Made by a program: the position numbers and the translations under genes. The notes beneath the pieces were generated by a model. It made no database searches and had not been told where the DNA came from. It saw only the letters and a program-made list of their open reading frames with translations. DNA of 64,000 nt from Gracilaria vermiculophylla (lineage: Eukaryota > Rhodophyta > Florideophyceae > Gracilariales > Gracilariaceae). The first letter of the stretch is position 1. Each line of letters begins with the position of its first letter. This document shows, piece by piece, positions 21,931 to 32,018 of this stretch. The stretch lies in NCBI GenBank assembly GCA_019155205.2, contig JAHNZQ020003149.1:1720228-1784227 (forward strand), written 5' to 3'.

Positions 21931-23703
21931 ATGTTTTCGCTTATGTCTCGTCGAGAATTGGTCATTGCCATCTTTCTACTCCTAATCCACGTTTTTGTGC
22001 GGGAATCATTGGGAGCTCCTGTAGCACTTTCAAAGCATCCAAGAACTGTCGCCGGGGATGAAGGAGCTCTGACAAGCCATTTGCAAGATCCTGATGAAAG
22101 TAAAAATCAAGTCCCATATTCGGAACATCATACCCAGCATCAATCCGCACAGCCAGGGACTTACCATAGGGGTGATACGGACGTTCCAACTAATGGCCCA
22201 AGCCCGAAGGCTCCAAATGACGAACGTGGGCAAACACATGTCGCCGGTCGCGAGATTAAGAACTTTCCCCCAGTCTCCTCGGGAGAAGCAGTTTCGGTTT
22301 CTTTGTCTACCGCAGATCAAATGGATAGGCAGCACCAGCAGCGAGCTCACATTTTCCCGGAAAGAATGATTGCTGAGAACAGCGTTCAGAAAGATATTAA
22401 AGAGCATACCGCCTCAGATGGCTCAGTCGATCCAGGAAGAAGATCTGCAGATCAAAATGCAGACCTCAAACGACAAATCAACGACAGGGTGAAAGCTGTA
22501 ATGGTAAGAAATGAAGTACTCATGCGTCATGCCCGGGCGATCAAGTCTTTCTTATAACTAACCGACCAGTAATTGTCTTTGAAATGCTATCAGAAGAACG
22601 CAGACAAATCCAAACGGCTTTCGTTTTTCTCAGTCCTTCATCCAGCCTTAGCAGCGGCCTTATCCCCCGAGAAGTCTGAGGAAAAAGCTGATATTCCTCG
22701 ACCACCCCTCAGTACAATCGATTACTCTTCGGGCCCGCTGAAGGGGACTGAATCTCGTGATCAAGAAGCGCTTCGTTTTCCCGCAGTTGTTCAATCCAAG
22801 CAATCCGTTCTGGCCGAGATGCAGGAGAAAGCCGCAGAGTTGCGCGAATCAGAAGGTATTGAACAGAAAGAACACCAGTTTGATGCTCAAGATAGCCAAG
22901 CACGAATCAATGAAATCGGAGAAAGGTTTGGCGAGGAGGGTAAGGCTCTTGGCTTGGTGCGAAGGGATGAATTTCAGCATCCTGCGCAGAACTATCAAAG
23001 AGAGAAGGCCAGCACGGGTGGAGGAATTGATTTAAATGCGAAAGAGAAAGAGTCGCAAGATGGTGAAGTGGACGAGACCATCAGCTCGCCACGTGCACAC
23101 AAGGGGATAACTAGGCTAGAAAGCGACAAGGCGTCAGATAATGGGAATACCGAATCCGCCAACATATATTCTTCTCCCGCTCATTCTACCAACAACCTAA
23201 CTAGCGTTTTAAATTCCACTGAAGTTGATGAGCCAAGCAGGACCGGAAAGGTATTGAAAACAACTGCCAAGTACTGGCATGGTTTCGTGAACCAAGTGAA
23301 GAGGGTCGTGGGTGCTTTCAGGAGTGCAAAGCCGGCCTCCAGTGAAACGACCAAGGATCAACAGACGGACAATTTCAGTGAAGATGATGTGCAGGACATG
23401 GTTAATGAAGTAGTTCGAGAGATTCAAACGCGAACAGACGGAAGAAAGCAACTGGATCTAGCAGGGGGCTCAGTTGCAAAGGACGGAAACGGCGAACACG
23501 TAGCTCACGAGACTGGAAAAGGCCCTCTGTTGATGTTAAGGACGAAAACTGTGGTTTCTGCAGATGTTGTTGCTGATGCAGTAACCTCTACCGCGAAGAA
23601 GATGCTCTCCGAGAGAGGAGACTCCATATCTCACGAAACATCCTCAAGGCTATTGCGGGAAGTACAGGACAAACTGGAGGAGCTCTTGCAACCAATTGAC
23701 TAA
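21931..23703 (+). CDS. Secreted or ER-entering low-complexity protein, unknown function
   Basis: Two exons are proposed: 21931-22503 and 22594-23703. Donor GTAAGAAATG follows ATG at 22503; a CTAAC branch-like motif lies near 22557; the acceptor is ..GCTATCAG at 22593. Both exons keep one frame (phase 0), giving about 560 residues. The N-terminus MSRRELVIAIFLLLIHVFVR..ESLGA looks like a signal peptide, and the start could be 21931 or the ATG at 21943. The rest is hydrophilic, rich in Glu/Lys/Gln/Ser, with predicted coiled-coil or disordered segments and no further membrane span. Near the C-terminus two similar helices recur (DDVQDMVNEVVREIQTR and ADVVADAVTSTAKKML). No family was recognised. 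A structural or matrix-related role cannot be asserted. Confidence 0.7.
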
Positions 23704-23783
23704 TCTGGTAGTAGAAAATGTATGGGTTCTGGAAAGGAACGAGTGTTTGTTTATGTGTATGATTTTTGTTACAAAAATCATGG

Positions 23784-25170
23784 TCACGACTTTCCAGATG
23801 CGGCGCGAATGCTTTCTACAACGGCTGCAAAATCATGCCTACCTAGTCCGAGACCTTTAGCCGCCTTGTACCATTCTTTTGCATGACATGAAGAGACAGT
23901 GGTAAATGAAGTTAGTAACTTTGGTCGAATGCCTCACAACATATATTTGCGTGTACGCACCGTTTGCAGCGCCTGAAACGCTCATGCTCATTCCTTGTTC
24001 ATCAGCAAGTGCTTGAGCAAAGCGAATGTCCTTCTGCGCATGTTCGAGGGGAAAGTTAGTCTCATATCCCTTGGCACCCAGCTTCATCTTCGGACCCTTG
24101 AGTGCAAACATGGGATTGTTCATCGCGCCCAACGACCTATAAAAAAGAGGATCAGAAATGAATGAGGGCAAGGTTAGTGTCCTTCAGATATCAGGTTGGC
24201 GTTCGATCAGCGGGTTGGGCGGTGATTTGCGAACGTACAAAACTTCCAACATATCTGGTACGGAGATTTCCAAAGATTCTGCGAGCACAATTCCCTCTCC
24301 TAAAGCTGCCAACATCGTTGCCATCAAAGTGTTGACGACGAGCTGCAAGGGAACATAAAGGCATTAACGCGGTAAAATGAAAGAAAATATCTCGGGGGTG
24401 AGTTTTGTGGATCACATGAGCGACCAGGCAGACACGGGAGGACTTCTGAAAGGGGGCTTTGGTTGTTAACGTACCTTCATCTTAGTGCCGTTGCCAACGG
24501 AACCTAAAAAGAAAGCCTTCTTTCCCATGAGGTCCATTGCTTTTTGGACAGTGTTGCTGTTGTAAAGTGGCTCATCTCCAGCGCACAAGAAAATCAACTG
24601 TCCTTGCTTAGCAGGACCCAAAGATCCGGAAACTGGGGCCTCTAGGAAGGTGCCGCCTTTTTCGCGAACGGCAGCATCCATGTGGAGCATATCTTGATAT
24701 CGTAAAGTTGAACAATCGACGAGGCTCTTTCCATCAGAAACAGCATGGATGGCAGCTTCGGGGTGTTCAAAGAAAACGTTTTTGACAGCTTCGGGGGTGG
24801 ACAGCATGGAGAAGGTGACGTCGCTTTCGGCCACGACTTGGGCAGGGGTACCGGCATATATCGGGCTGCACTGCGTGTTTTTGATGGCTTCGTTGAGAGC
24901 ATGTTGTTTCTCTGAGCGATTCCAAACAACCAGATTGGGAAAGGATTTGGCCAGATTGGCGGCCATAGGCAAGCCCATGACGCCGAGCCCGATGAAGCCG
25001 ACGGTTGGAGATGCAGTTGATGCTACGACTAATGAACGAGCAGAGACAGAGTTGTCACGAGCGGGAACATAGCATCGTGCGAAGGATACATTGCTGGAAA
25101 TGGATCGGGAGCTGAGGCGTCGAGTGATAAATGAGGTTTGAGACAGGCAGGGACAGAACGCGGCGTTCAT
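23784..25170 (-). CDS. GLYR: Glyoxylate/succinic semialdehyde reductase-like dehydrogenase (HIBADH family)
   Basis: NAD(P)-dependent beta-hydroxyacid dehydrogenase family. Plant GLYR enzymes reduce glyoxylate and succinic semialdehyde. Four exons: 25170-24475, 24342-24239, 24136-23961, 23875-23784. All introns begin GT and end AG, with phases 0, 2 and 1 that join exactly, giving 355 residues. An N-terminal extension of about 55 residues, Ser/Arg-rich, resembles an organelle transit peptide. It is followed by the dinucleotide motif GFIGLGVMGLPMAANL, the substrate loop FLEAPVSGSLGPAKQGQL, the catalytic-lysine motif GNGTKMK, and LGAMNNPMFALKGPKM. The loop and the MNNPMF/KGPKM region favour GLYR over mitochondrial HIBADH. 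It is divergent from eL22. An upstream in-frame ATG at 25230 is less likely. Confidence 0.85.
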
Positions 25171-25674
25171 GGTTTGATCGTAGAGAAGACCTGTTACAAA
25201 GTGGGCGTTAAGCAGGTTATTGTGCAACACACCCGTTCAAACGTCTGCGGGAGATCGTCTCATGTGATAATGTGCAAAAAGGAAGGAATGAGGAGCACAG
25301 GGCGAGTGAGGAGATCAACGATGAGCCAGTTAGGGAGAACGATATAATCGAGAACCGTCGTATCACAATTCAGCGCTCTCTACTTGGGTTGTGCGTCTCA
25401 AGCGCACATATGTTTCGCTGCTGTGGACGACCGCACGGAAGCCAACGAGGGGCGTTTTGGGTGAGATATTTTACGGCGACCTGCAGTGCGCGCTGTGCGT
25501 CAACAGCATCTAACAGTGTGGGAACACTGTGGGGGACCGCACGGAAGGAAGGACGCGCGGCGGGCGGTTCCCGCGTGCGACGGCTGGTGTCGATGCCGAT
25601 GCCGACGCCGACAACGACGCCGAGTCTGAAGCCGACGCCGACGCCGACGCCGAGTCCGAAGCCGAGTCCGAAGC

Positions 25675-25717
<43 letters not shown>

Positions 25718-26549
25718 GAGACAGCACCATTGGGGGGCGATGCAAGGCAGGTGCTGTAAGAGATGTTCGTGTCGCCGCGTCCCAGTCAATCGTCGACTCG
25801 CGGTCATCATGAGCGGGATAGCAAGGCGGCACGAGCGCTTTGATGTGCGCCCCCTGGGTTGCAGCGCACAGCCATGCGACGGAGCGCTTGGGCTGCGGCG
25901 TGACCTTAAAGATGGGGGCGGACGGCGGCGCTCTCGGTGGCACCGCCGCGGGACTGCGCGCAGTCGGGCGCGCGCGCCTGGCCGCATCGCGCGGCGAGAC
26001 GGCGCTGCCGGACGGCGGAAGCGCCCCGCGCCGGCACTACGCTCCGCGCTGCGCCGCTGCACCGCGCCGCTGCACCGCGCCGCCGGCGGACGCTACGCCG
26101 ACGGTCGCCAGTGGCGTCGGCATCGTGTGACGTACGCGCCGCAGTCGCACGCCGGGCAAGTACACCGGCGGTGGCTTCGGCGGGACCGCGGTGGCTAAAG
26201 TATCGTTCGGTATTTAGCAGGCGCTCACGACGGGCGCCACGATCACTACCGGTGGATGGCAGTATGCCCACGTGTACTTGCATTCCACGTGCACAGGCAG
26301 TGCACGTGCACACGGATATACGGGGATACGTGTGCTACCTGTGGCATGGCTCGCACGCAGCCGGCGCACCGCTCCGTGTGCGCGCTTTGATCGTGTCGTG
26401 GTGCGGCGCGGCGGTGTCACTGCGCGGCCGCCGACGGTGCGCTGTTTAGGGGCGCTGTGTAGACCACGCTCGCCACCGCCACCGTCGCCGCCGTCGCCGC
26501 CGCCACCGCCGCCACCGCACACCAACGTCGTCTTCGCCGCGCCGCAATC
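25171..26549. other. Divergent intergenic region, GC-rich, with hexanucleotide repeats
   Basis: This sits between GLYR (minus) and eL22 (plus). It holds a perfect-to-near-perfect GCCGAC/GACGGC tract at 25592-25724, a GCGC-rich block (25920-26110), and CCGCCACC/CCGCCGT repeats (26468-26520) just before the eL22 start. Long open frames here encode only Arg/Ala/Asp/Thr repeats and are products of the composition. It is a likely bidirectional promoter. Confidence 0.5.
25592..25724. repeat. GCCGAC hexanucleotide microsatellite
   Basis: Tandem GCCGAC/GCCGAG units change register into GACGGC units in the right half (GGCGACGGCGAC...). In frame they would encode Asp-Ala or Arg-Arg repeats, but no gene context supports translation. 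Confidence 0.8.
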
Positions 26550-27108
26550 ATGTCTCCCGCAATGGCAACGGTAAGCTGATGCGTGTGGAGGAACGCACCG
26601 CGAGCCGCGTCGTCGCTGCATTGCGCTAACCGCTCACTTTGTTTGTCAACAGAAGCCCAAGGCTGGCAAGGTCGGCGGCAAGTACGTCATCGACTGCGCC
26701 GCCCCCTGTGACGACAAGATCATGGACGCGGCAGTGTTCGTACGTTTTGTGCCGTAAAGCGTGCGCGCGCGCACGGTCAGGCAGAATGGCTAACCATGCG
26801 TCTCTGCTCTGTAAATCGCGCGTGTGCGCCCGTCGCAGGAAAAGTTCCTCAACGATAAAATCAAGGTGAACAACAAAACCAACCAGCTCGGCGACGCCGT
26901 CACGGTTTCGCGCGACAAGAGTCGCATCACCGTGGAGGCCAACATCAAGTTCTCCAAGCGCTACCTCAAGTACCTGACCAAGAAGTTCCTCAAGAAGCAG
27001 AATCTGAGGGATTGGATGCGCGTCGTCGCCTCGGACAAGAACACGTACCAGCTGCGCTACTTCAACATCAGCGAGGACCTGGACCAAGACGAGTCGGACG
27101 AGGAGTGA
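26550..27108 (+). CDS. RPL22: 60S ribosomal protein eL22
   Basis: Structural protein of the cytosolic large ribosomal subunit. Three exons: 26550-26570, 26653-26739 and 26839-27108, with GT-AG introns of 82 and 99 bp, both phase 0. Together they give 125 residues, close to the usual eL22 length. The protein shows [16 protein letters not shown], the block [54 protein letters not shown] and an acidic tail [11 protein letters not shown], all typical of eL22. The first exon encodes only seven residues, which is common for ribosomal protein genes with an intron just after the start codon. Confidence 0.95.
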
Positions 27109-27386
27109 GTCGCCGCGGTCGCCCTTGCAGTAAAAGCCGAGCCCCACGCCGCGCCACCCGTGTTTGCTCCCTAAACGCGCGCGACCGCCGCCGCCGCCGC
27201 CGCCGCTGCTGGCGGCGGGTGGCGCCGCCAGCGCCAAATCGCCGCCAAGCAGCGCAAGCCAAGCGCGCAAGTTCGCGCAAACCAAAAAAGAAAAAAAAAA
27301 AAAGAGCCATTCCGCAACGCCCGCCCTGCACACTGCGCAGCCGCCGTTCCACCGCCAACGCCCGCCCTTCCGCGTCGCCCGCACTT

Positions 27387-27457
<71 letters not shown>

Positions 27458-27683
27458 CCCCCCCCCCCCGCCCCCCCCCCCCCCGCCCCCCCCCCCCCCC
27501 CCCCCCCGCCCCCNNNNNNNNNNNNNNNNNNNNNNNNNNNNNNNNNNNNNNNNNNNNNNNNNNNNNNNNNNNNNNNNNNNNNNNNNNNNNNNNNNNNNNN
27601 NNNNNNNNNNNNNCGACCCGTACGCAGAGTACGCGGAGCCGCCGCAGCCGTCTTACAACGCCTACAACCCCTACCCGCATGCG

Positions 27684-27766
<83 letters not shown>

Positions 27767-27828
27767 CCCCGCCCCCCCCCCCCCCCCCCGCCCCCCCCCC
27801 ACCCCCCCCCCTCCCCCCCCCCCCCCCC

Positions 27829-27885
<57 letters not shown>

Positions 27886-27987
27886 CACTCCCCGCCGCCC
27901 CACGTCAGCCTCCCTTCCCACCGTACCGCTCACGTCCCCGCCGTCTTTTCCACCGGATCCATCCCCCCCTCCGCGCCCGCCGCGTTG
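27109..27987. other. eL22 3' end, giant poly-C tract, gap and misplaced sequence
   Basis: After the eL22 stop come about 280 bp of ordinary sequence. Then follow near-pure C runs at 27389-27513, 100 N (27514-27613), 70 bp identical to 60121-60190, and a second C run at 27684-27883 broken by single G, A or T bases. The order C-run, N-gap, foreign 70-mer, C-run is best explained by collapsed homopolymer assembly. The true 5' region of CNOT2 is therefore uncertain. Confidence 0.8.
27514..27613. other. Assembly gap (100 N)
   Basis: Exactly 100 N inside a long C homopolymer. The right border is a copy of coding sequence from the gene at 59915-60814, so the contig join here is suspect. Confidence 0.9.
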
Positions 27988-29877
27988 ATGAGCCACCTCT
28001 ACTACGCGTACGGCGCTGAAAACGCGGCTGGCTCCCCTCCCTCCGTCCATCCCCCACCTCCTCCCCATCGCCGCTCCCCCCAGGCATGGTCCGTCGACCC
28101 TCGTCGTGCCGCCGCCCCGCTCCCGCTTTCTCACTTCTCCGACTTGCCGCCCGCCCCTGCGCAGCCCCTCTCCTCCCCCCCCCCCATGAACTCGACGCGA
28201 CCTGTGCCGCCCTCCTCTCGTCCCTCCCCCTACGACGATAATCTGTTTCACGTCATGGGAAAAGGCTTTGCAGACCCCTCACAACCACAGCCCGCCTCCT
28301 CGCCCACCCCGCGCCCTCTTCAACACCAGCAGCCCCCGTTCACACAATCGCTCGTCCCCCCGTCCGCCGTGTTCGATCCCAGCGAGTTTCCCTCGCTCGG
28401 AGCCGTGGGCGCTCACGTGTCCATGCAGCCCGTCGCCTCCTCTCTTTTGGATAACAACCCTGCCATTGACCATAACCTCACCAACCCCTCACTGTCAGCG
28501 CCAAACCTTAACGCACTTGCACCCTATCAAGACTTGTACAGTCTAGGAGCGTACGCCGACTCTCGCGTCAAGGCCGTCGACGCCCTCACGGCATCGTCCG
28601 CGCCGTCAGAATTCAGCATGCAAAGCGAAGATTTCCCAGCGCTGGGCGGCGCCTCTGCTTCGGCCGCCCTGCGCCACGGCAACGCCTCGCCCGCCATACC
28701 CAACGGAGCCTATCACATCGACAGCTCATCGCTGCGCGCCTCGCTGCAAAAGGCGCCCTTAACTGAATCCTTCTACGACCGCAAGCTTTCTGCCGCCTCC
28801 TCGCAAGCGCACACCGTGCTGGGCAGAGCGAACGCAAGACAAGAAGCTGCCAGAATGGCGCAAACAAGTGCGCGTGTGCCCAATGGGTTGACGACCGCAG
28901 ACGCCATCAGCTCGTTGCAGCAGCTGCACCAGGCGGCCAGCGCGCACGTGGGCGCGCAGCAGCAAGCGTTTCGAGATGGGCGCGCCTCTTCGCCAACACG
29001 GGCCGCCACCGGCGGTGCGGCCAACGGTGCGCAGCTTGAGCACATGCGCTCGCGACCAGGCGACTTGGAAAAGAGGTTTGAGCAATACGACGCGCTTGAC
29101 TCGAGAGAGGCGCCGTCACGGCAAACGCTGCCTTCACAAATATCGAAACCCATGGTGCAGCAGGAGAGCCGCTTTTCTCGATCGCGCATGGCCAATGGTC
29201 AATCGGCGCCCATGTCGTCGGAGGCGCTCGCACTGGGTGCTCGAAGCAGGGCGGGCGCAGCTCATGATCCCAACCTGAGAACGTCTGGCCCATTTCGCTC
29301 GGACAAGTTTGGCATGTTGTCTCTGTTGCCACTTGTGTGCTCTGGCGGGCACATGACAAGAAAAGAGCGGGTGTTGGCGATTGGCATTGATCTGACGGCG
29401 CTCGGGCTGAATCTGAACTCTCATGAGCCTTTGTACAAGACGTTCCACACGCCGTGGGAGGGTGGGCAGGGGAAAGCGGGCGATGGCGACTTTGGGGCGT
29501 GCTCTGCAAAGGGCGCGGAGCCGGAGTATAGGTTACCTACGTGCTACTACATGCAGCCGCCTGCGTTGCGAACAAACCACTTTAGCAAGTTCCAACTGGA
29601 GACGCTGTTTTATATATTCTACATCATGCCGCATGATGTGCTGCAACTTCTTGCGGCTGTGGAGTTGTACAAGCGCAAATGGAGATATCACAAGGCGCTC
29701 AAACTGTGGTTCACGTGTGAACTGGAGGCAAGCAGCGGGTACGAGGGGGGGTATATTTACTTTGACATCAAGTCTTGGGGGAAGAGGGAGTTCCATGAAG
29801 TGAACGACAATCAGTCATTCATCAAGGGGTTCATGACTGAGGAGGAGCTGGCGTGCGTGAAGATCCCTCCGTTGTAG
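27988..29877 (+). CDS. CNOT2: CCR4-NOT complex subunit 2
   Basis: Core scaffold subunit of the CCR4-NOT deadenylase, acting in mRNA decay and transcription control. The protein has 629 residues from the ATG at 27988 (MSHLYYAYGAEN). The N-terminal two thirds is Pro/Ser/Ala-rich and disordered, with two NOT2-type short motifs, EFPSLGA and DFPALGG. From about residue 430 comes the NOT box: GPFRSDKFGMLSLLPLVC, IGIDLTALGLNLNS, then YYMQPPALRTNHFSKFQLETLFYIFYIMPHDVLQ.. and a C-terminal EFHEVNDNQSFIKGFMTEEEL. The frame stays open upstream through the C homopolymer, but that part would be poly-Pro artefact, so the first ATG after it is used. The real N-terminus may be longer if the poly-C region hides an exon. 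Confidence 0.88.
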   Translation: MSHLYYAYGAENAAGSPPSVHPPPPPHRRSPQAWSVDPRRAAAPLPLSHFSDLPPAPAQPLSSPPPMNSTRPVPPSSRPSPYDDNLFHVMGKGFADPSQPQPASSPTPRPLQHQQPPFTQSLVPPSAVFDPSEFPSLGAVGAHVSMQPVASSLLDNNPAIDHNLTNPSLSAPNLNALAPYQDLYSLGAYADSRVKAVDALTASSAPSEFSMQSEDFPALGGASASAALRHGNASPAIPNGAYHIDSSSLRASLQKAPLTESFYDRKLSAASSQAHTVLGRANARQEAARMAQTSARVPNGLTTADAISSLQQLHQAASAHVGAQQQAFRDGRASSPTRAATGGAANGAQLEHMRSRPGDLEKRFEQYDALDSREAPSRQTLPSQISKPMVQQESRFSRSRMANGQSAPMSSEALALGARSRAGAAHDPNLRTSGPFRSDKFGMLSLLPLVCSGGHMTRKERVLAIGIDLTALGLNLNSHEPLYKTFHTPWEGGQGKAGDGDFGACSAKGAEPEYRLPTCYYMQPPALRTNHFSKFQLETLFYIFYIMPHDVLQLLAAVELYKRKWRYHKALKLWFTCELEASSGYEGGYIYFDIKSWGKREFHEVNDNQSFIKGFMTEEELACVKIPPL

Positions 29878-30070
29878 GGGAATGTGCGGAGAGCACAAGA
29901 GCATGCAGTAAAGCTAAGGGCAGCGCGCTGCGTGGTGCGCCGACACCAGTTGTGCGCCGCCGGCCATTAAGTGAGACACATGACGCCTTTTGACGTTAAA
30001 ACCGTCGCGAAGCTGACGTACGTGAGCTTACTGTACGGTGACGCACGGATTGGGGAGCGCCCTTTTGTTT

Positions 30071-31063
30071 ATGTTTTTCGGCGGGCGCCGCGACGGGTTG
30101 CTTGCGGGTAGGGAGCTCTCAAACATGGCGGCGGGCAAGGCAGGGGCGGCGGCGTTTGGCGACGGCGGCGGCGCGTGGCTGGCGCTGGGCGCGGCGCCCA
30201 CGATCGGCGCGGCGGTGCAGCAGGCGACGCGCATGCTGGCGCGGCAGCGCGTGCCCGAGCCGGCCGCCAGCGCGCAGCACCTGGCCGCGCACTGCTTCGG
30301 CGCGGGGCGCGCGCGCGGGCGCGCGTGGGTGCGGCGCAGCGGCGCGCGCGCGCCGCCGCGCGAGCTGGCGCGCTTCGCGCGGCTGTGCGCCGCGCGCGCG
30401 CGCCGCCGCACCCCCGTGCAGTACCTCGTGGGCGACTGGGACTTCCACGCCGTCACGCTGCGCGTGCGCGCGCCCGTGCTCATCCCGCGCCCCGAGACCG
30501 AGCTGCTGGTGGAGCTGGTGCTGGCCGACGTGCGCCGCGCCGCCGCGCGCATCCTGGACGTGGGCTGCGGCAGCGGCGCCATCCTGCTGGCGCTGCTGCA
30601 CGCGCGCCGCGGCTGGCGCGCCACCGGCGTGGACGCCAGCGCGCACGCCGTCAAGCTCAGCGCGCACAACGCGCAGCTGCTGCGCGTGCAGTCGCGCGCG
30701 CGCATCGTGCACGCGCGCGTGAGCGACCTGCCGCGCGACCTGCACCACGCCCCGTTTGACGCGCTGGTGTGCAACCCGCCGTACATCCCCGCGCGCGACA
30801 TGCACGCGCTGGAGCCGGAGGTCAAGCACCACGAAGACTTTGGCGCGCTGTGCGGCGGCGAGGACGGCTTGGACGTGGTGCGCCAGGTGCTGCGAGCCGC
30901 ACCGGCGCTGGTCAAGCCGGGCGGCAGCATCTGGTTGGAGGTGGACACATCGCACCCCAGCGTGTTGCAGGCCAGCAACTTTGACAACCTCGAGTTTGTG
31001 CGCGCGTACAACGACTTGAGCGGAAATGCGCGCTTCTGCCATTTCACGCGCTGCCTACAATAA
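30071..31063 (+). CDS. HEMK1: HemK/PrmC-type glutamine methyltransferase
   Basis: SAM-dependent N5-glutamine methyltransferase family that modifies the GGQ motif of peptide release factors; eukaryotic HEMK1 acts in organelles. The ORF is intronless, 330 codons from the ATG at 30071; an ATG at 30125 (MAAGKAG..) is an alternative start. Motifs: RTPVQYLVGDWDF, RVRAPVLIPRPETELL, SAM motif I ILDVGCGSGAI, and the catalytic NPPY (NPPYIPARD), then PGGSIWLEVD. The DNA is extremely GC-rich with long GC-alternating runs, unlike the genes on either side, and encodes very Ala/Arg-rich stretches in the first 130 residues. Subcellular site is inferred only. Convergent with the RRM gene. Confidence 0.88.
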   Translation: MFFGGRRDGLLAGRELSNMAAGKAGAAAFGDGGGAWLALGAAPTIGAAVQQATRMLARQRVPEPAASAQHLAAHCFGAGRARGRAWVRRSGARAPPRELARFARLCAARARRRTPVQYLVGDWDFHAVTLRVRAPVLIPRPETELLVELVLADVRRAAARILDVGCGSGAILLALLHARRGWRATGVDASAHAVKLSAHNAQLLRVQSRARIVHARVSDLPRDLHHAPFDALVCNPPYIPARDMHALEPEVKHHEDFGALCGGEDGLDVVRQVLRAAPALVKPGGSIWLEVDTSHPSVLQASNFDNLEFVRAYNDLSGNARFCHFTRCLQ

Positions 31064-31748
31064 CAATGGGTACAGTAAAAAGGGCAAAAAGGGTGCCAAG
31101 CACAGCACAAGAGACTCAATTCACTCTGAATCATTTATCGGACAAGTTTGCACACAGATAGTAGGTAAGACTCACACGGGCACACACACATATGTTAGCA
31201 CGCAGCACACACCAAGAGACGGCGCTTGTCCAAAAGTACTTTTTGGAGCTAAGAGAGCGAAAGTAGGCGATGCCAAAAGCACAGCGAGCGCAACAAGAGC
31301 GCTGTGGCGTTGAGCTTTGACATGCAACGAGACAGGAGAACACAAGGCGACAGACAGAGAAGCGAACTGGTAGATGAGATGGTGACATGACTCGCTCCTA
31401 GAACAGCCAAAGCAATCAAAGACAGCCACAGGCACAACCCAAACACGGTTGTGTACTTCATTTCATACACACACAAACACACACACACAGGGCGCTATGT
31501 CAGAGCGCAGGGGGGGGGGAGGGGAGAAGGGGCGCACATAAGAGGGAAACAAAGGTTGCTAGAGTATAATTTGTAACATCAGCAGAGGTGACAATTATAT
31601 CTGCAACAAGACAGAAACACACTCTCCTCTACATGAAAAGGGGGCCGAGACACGGAGCAAGTGGGGCAAGCAAGAGGTGAGGAGAGACAGAGACAGAGAG
31701 ACAGACATGAAGGAGAGAAAGGAGAGAAAGGGCGAGGCGTGTCGCAAG
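31064..31748. other. Convergent 3' intergenic region
   Basis: Between the HemK stop and the RRM stop. It contains a CA repeat (31467-31488), a G run at 31511-31520 and AGAG-rich sequence at 31677-31730. Only untranslated 3' sequence of both genes is evident. Confidence 0.5.
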
Positions 31749-32018
31749 TTAACGGCGCTGAGAAGACGCGACGTCGACACGAATAGCACGATTATCCAAG
31801 AGATAGCCGTTCATCTTCTCGATGGCGGAGGTGGCGTTCTCAGGGGAGGAGAAAGTGACGAAACCGAAGCCACGACTCCTGCCGGTGTACTTGTCAAAAA
31901 TGACCTTGGCTTCGAGAACATTTCCCACGCCCTCGTTGAAGGCAGCGAACAGGTTGTCGTCCGTGGTATTCCAGGACAAGTTTCCGACGAAGAGGCGGGT
32001 TCCGGGATCTGACGACAT
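31749..32018 (-). CDS. Small single-RRM RNA-binding protein
   Basis: A protein of 89 residues that is almost entirely one RNA recognition motif. RNP2 is LFVGNL, RNP1 is RGFGFVTF, with GVGNVLEAKVIFDKYTG between them and IEKMNGYLLDNRAIRVDVA at the end. Such minimal RRM proteins resemble plant and algal glycine-rich RNA-binding proteins without the glycine tail. The start at 32018 (MSSDPG) immediately precedes the RRM. The frame is open upstream to 32186, which would add about 56 Ala/Pro/Arg residues; that part lies in a GGCGGGGC-repeat leader and is probably untranslated. Divergent from the membrane-protein gene at 32774. Confidence 0.88.
   Translation of the reverse strand: MSSDPGTRLFVGNLSWNTTDDNLFAAFNEGVGNVLEAKVIFDKYTGRSRGFGFVTFSSPENATSAIEKMNGYLLDNRAIRVDVASSQRR

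Noticed and set aside
25272..26198. 308-codon frame with Thr-Pro and Arg repeats
   Set aside because: It is a translation of the hexanucleotide array and GC-rich promoter DNA, with no protein-like domain.
27012..28019. Poly-Pro frames through the C tract
   Set aside because: They are assembly or homopolymer artefacts containing 100 N and the misplaced 70-bp fragment.
26626..28251. 541-codon minus-strand frame of poly-Gly
   Set aside because: It is created by the C homopolymer, includes the N gap and runs antisense to eL22 and CNOT2. It is not a protein.
30028..31134. Long antisense frames over the HemK-type gene
   Set aside because: GC-rich coding DNA leaves the other strand open. The frames have no motif, while the sense strand has the complete methyltransferase pattern.
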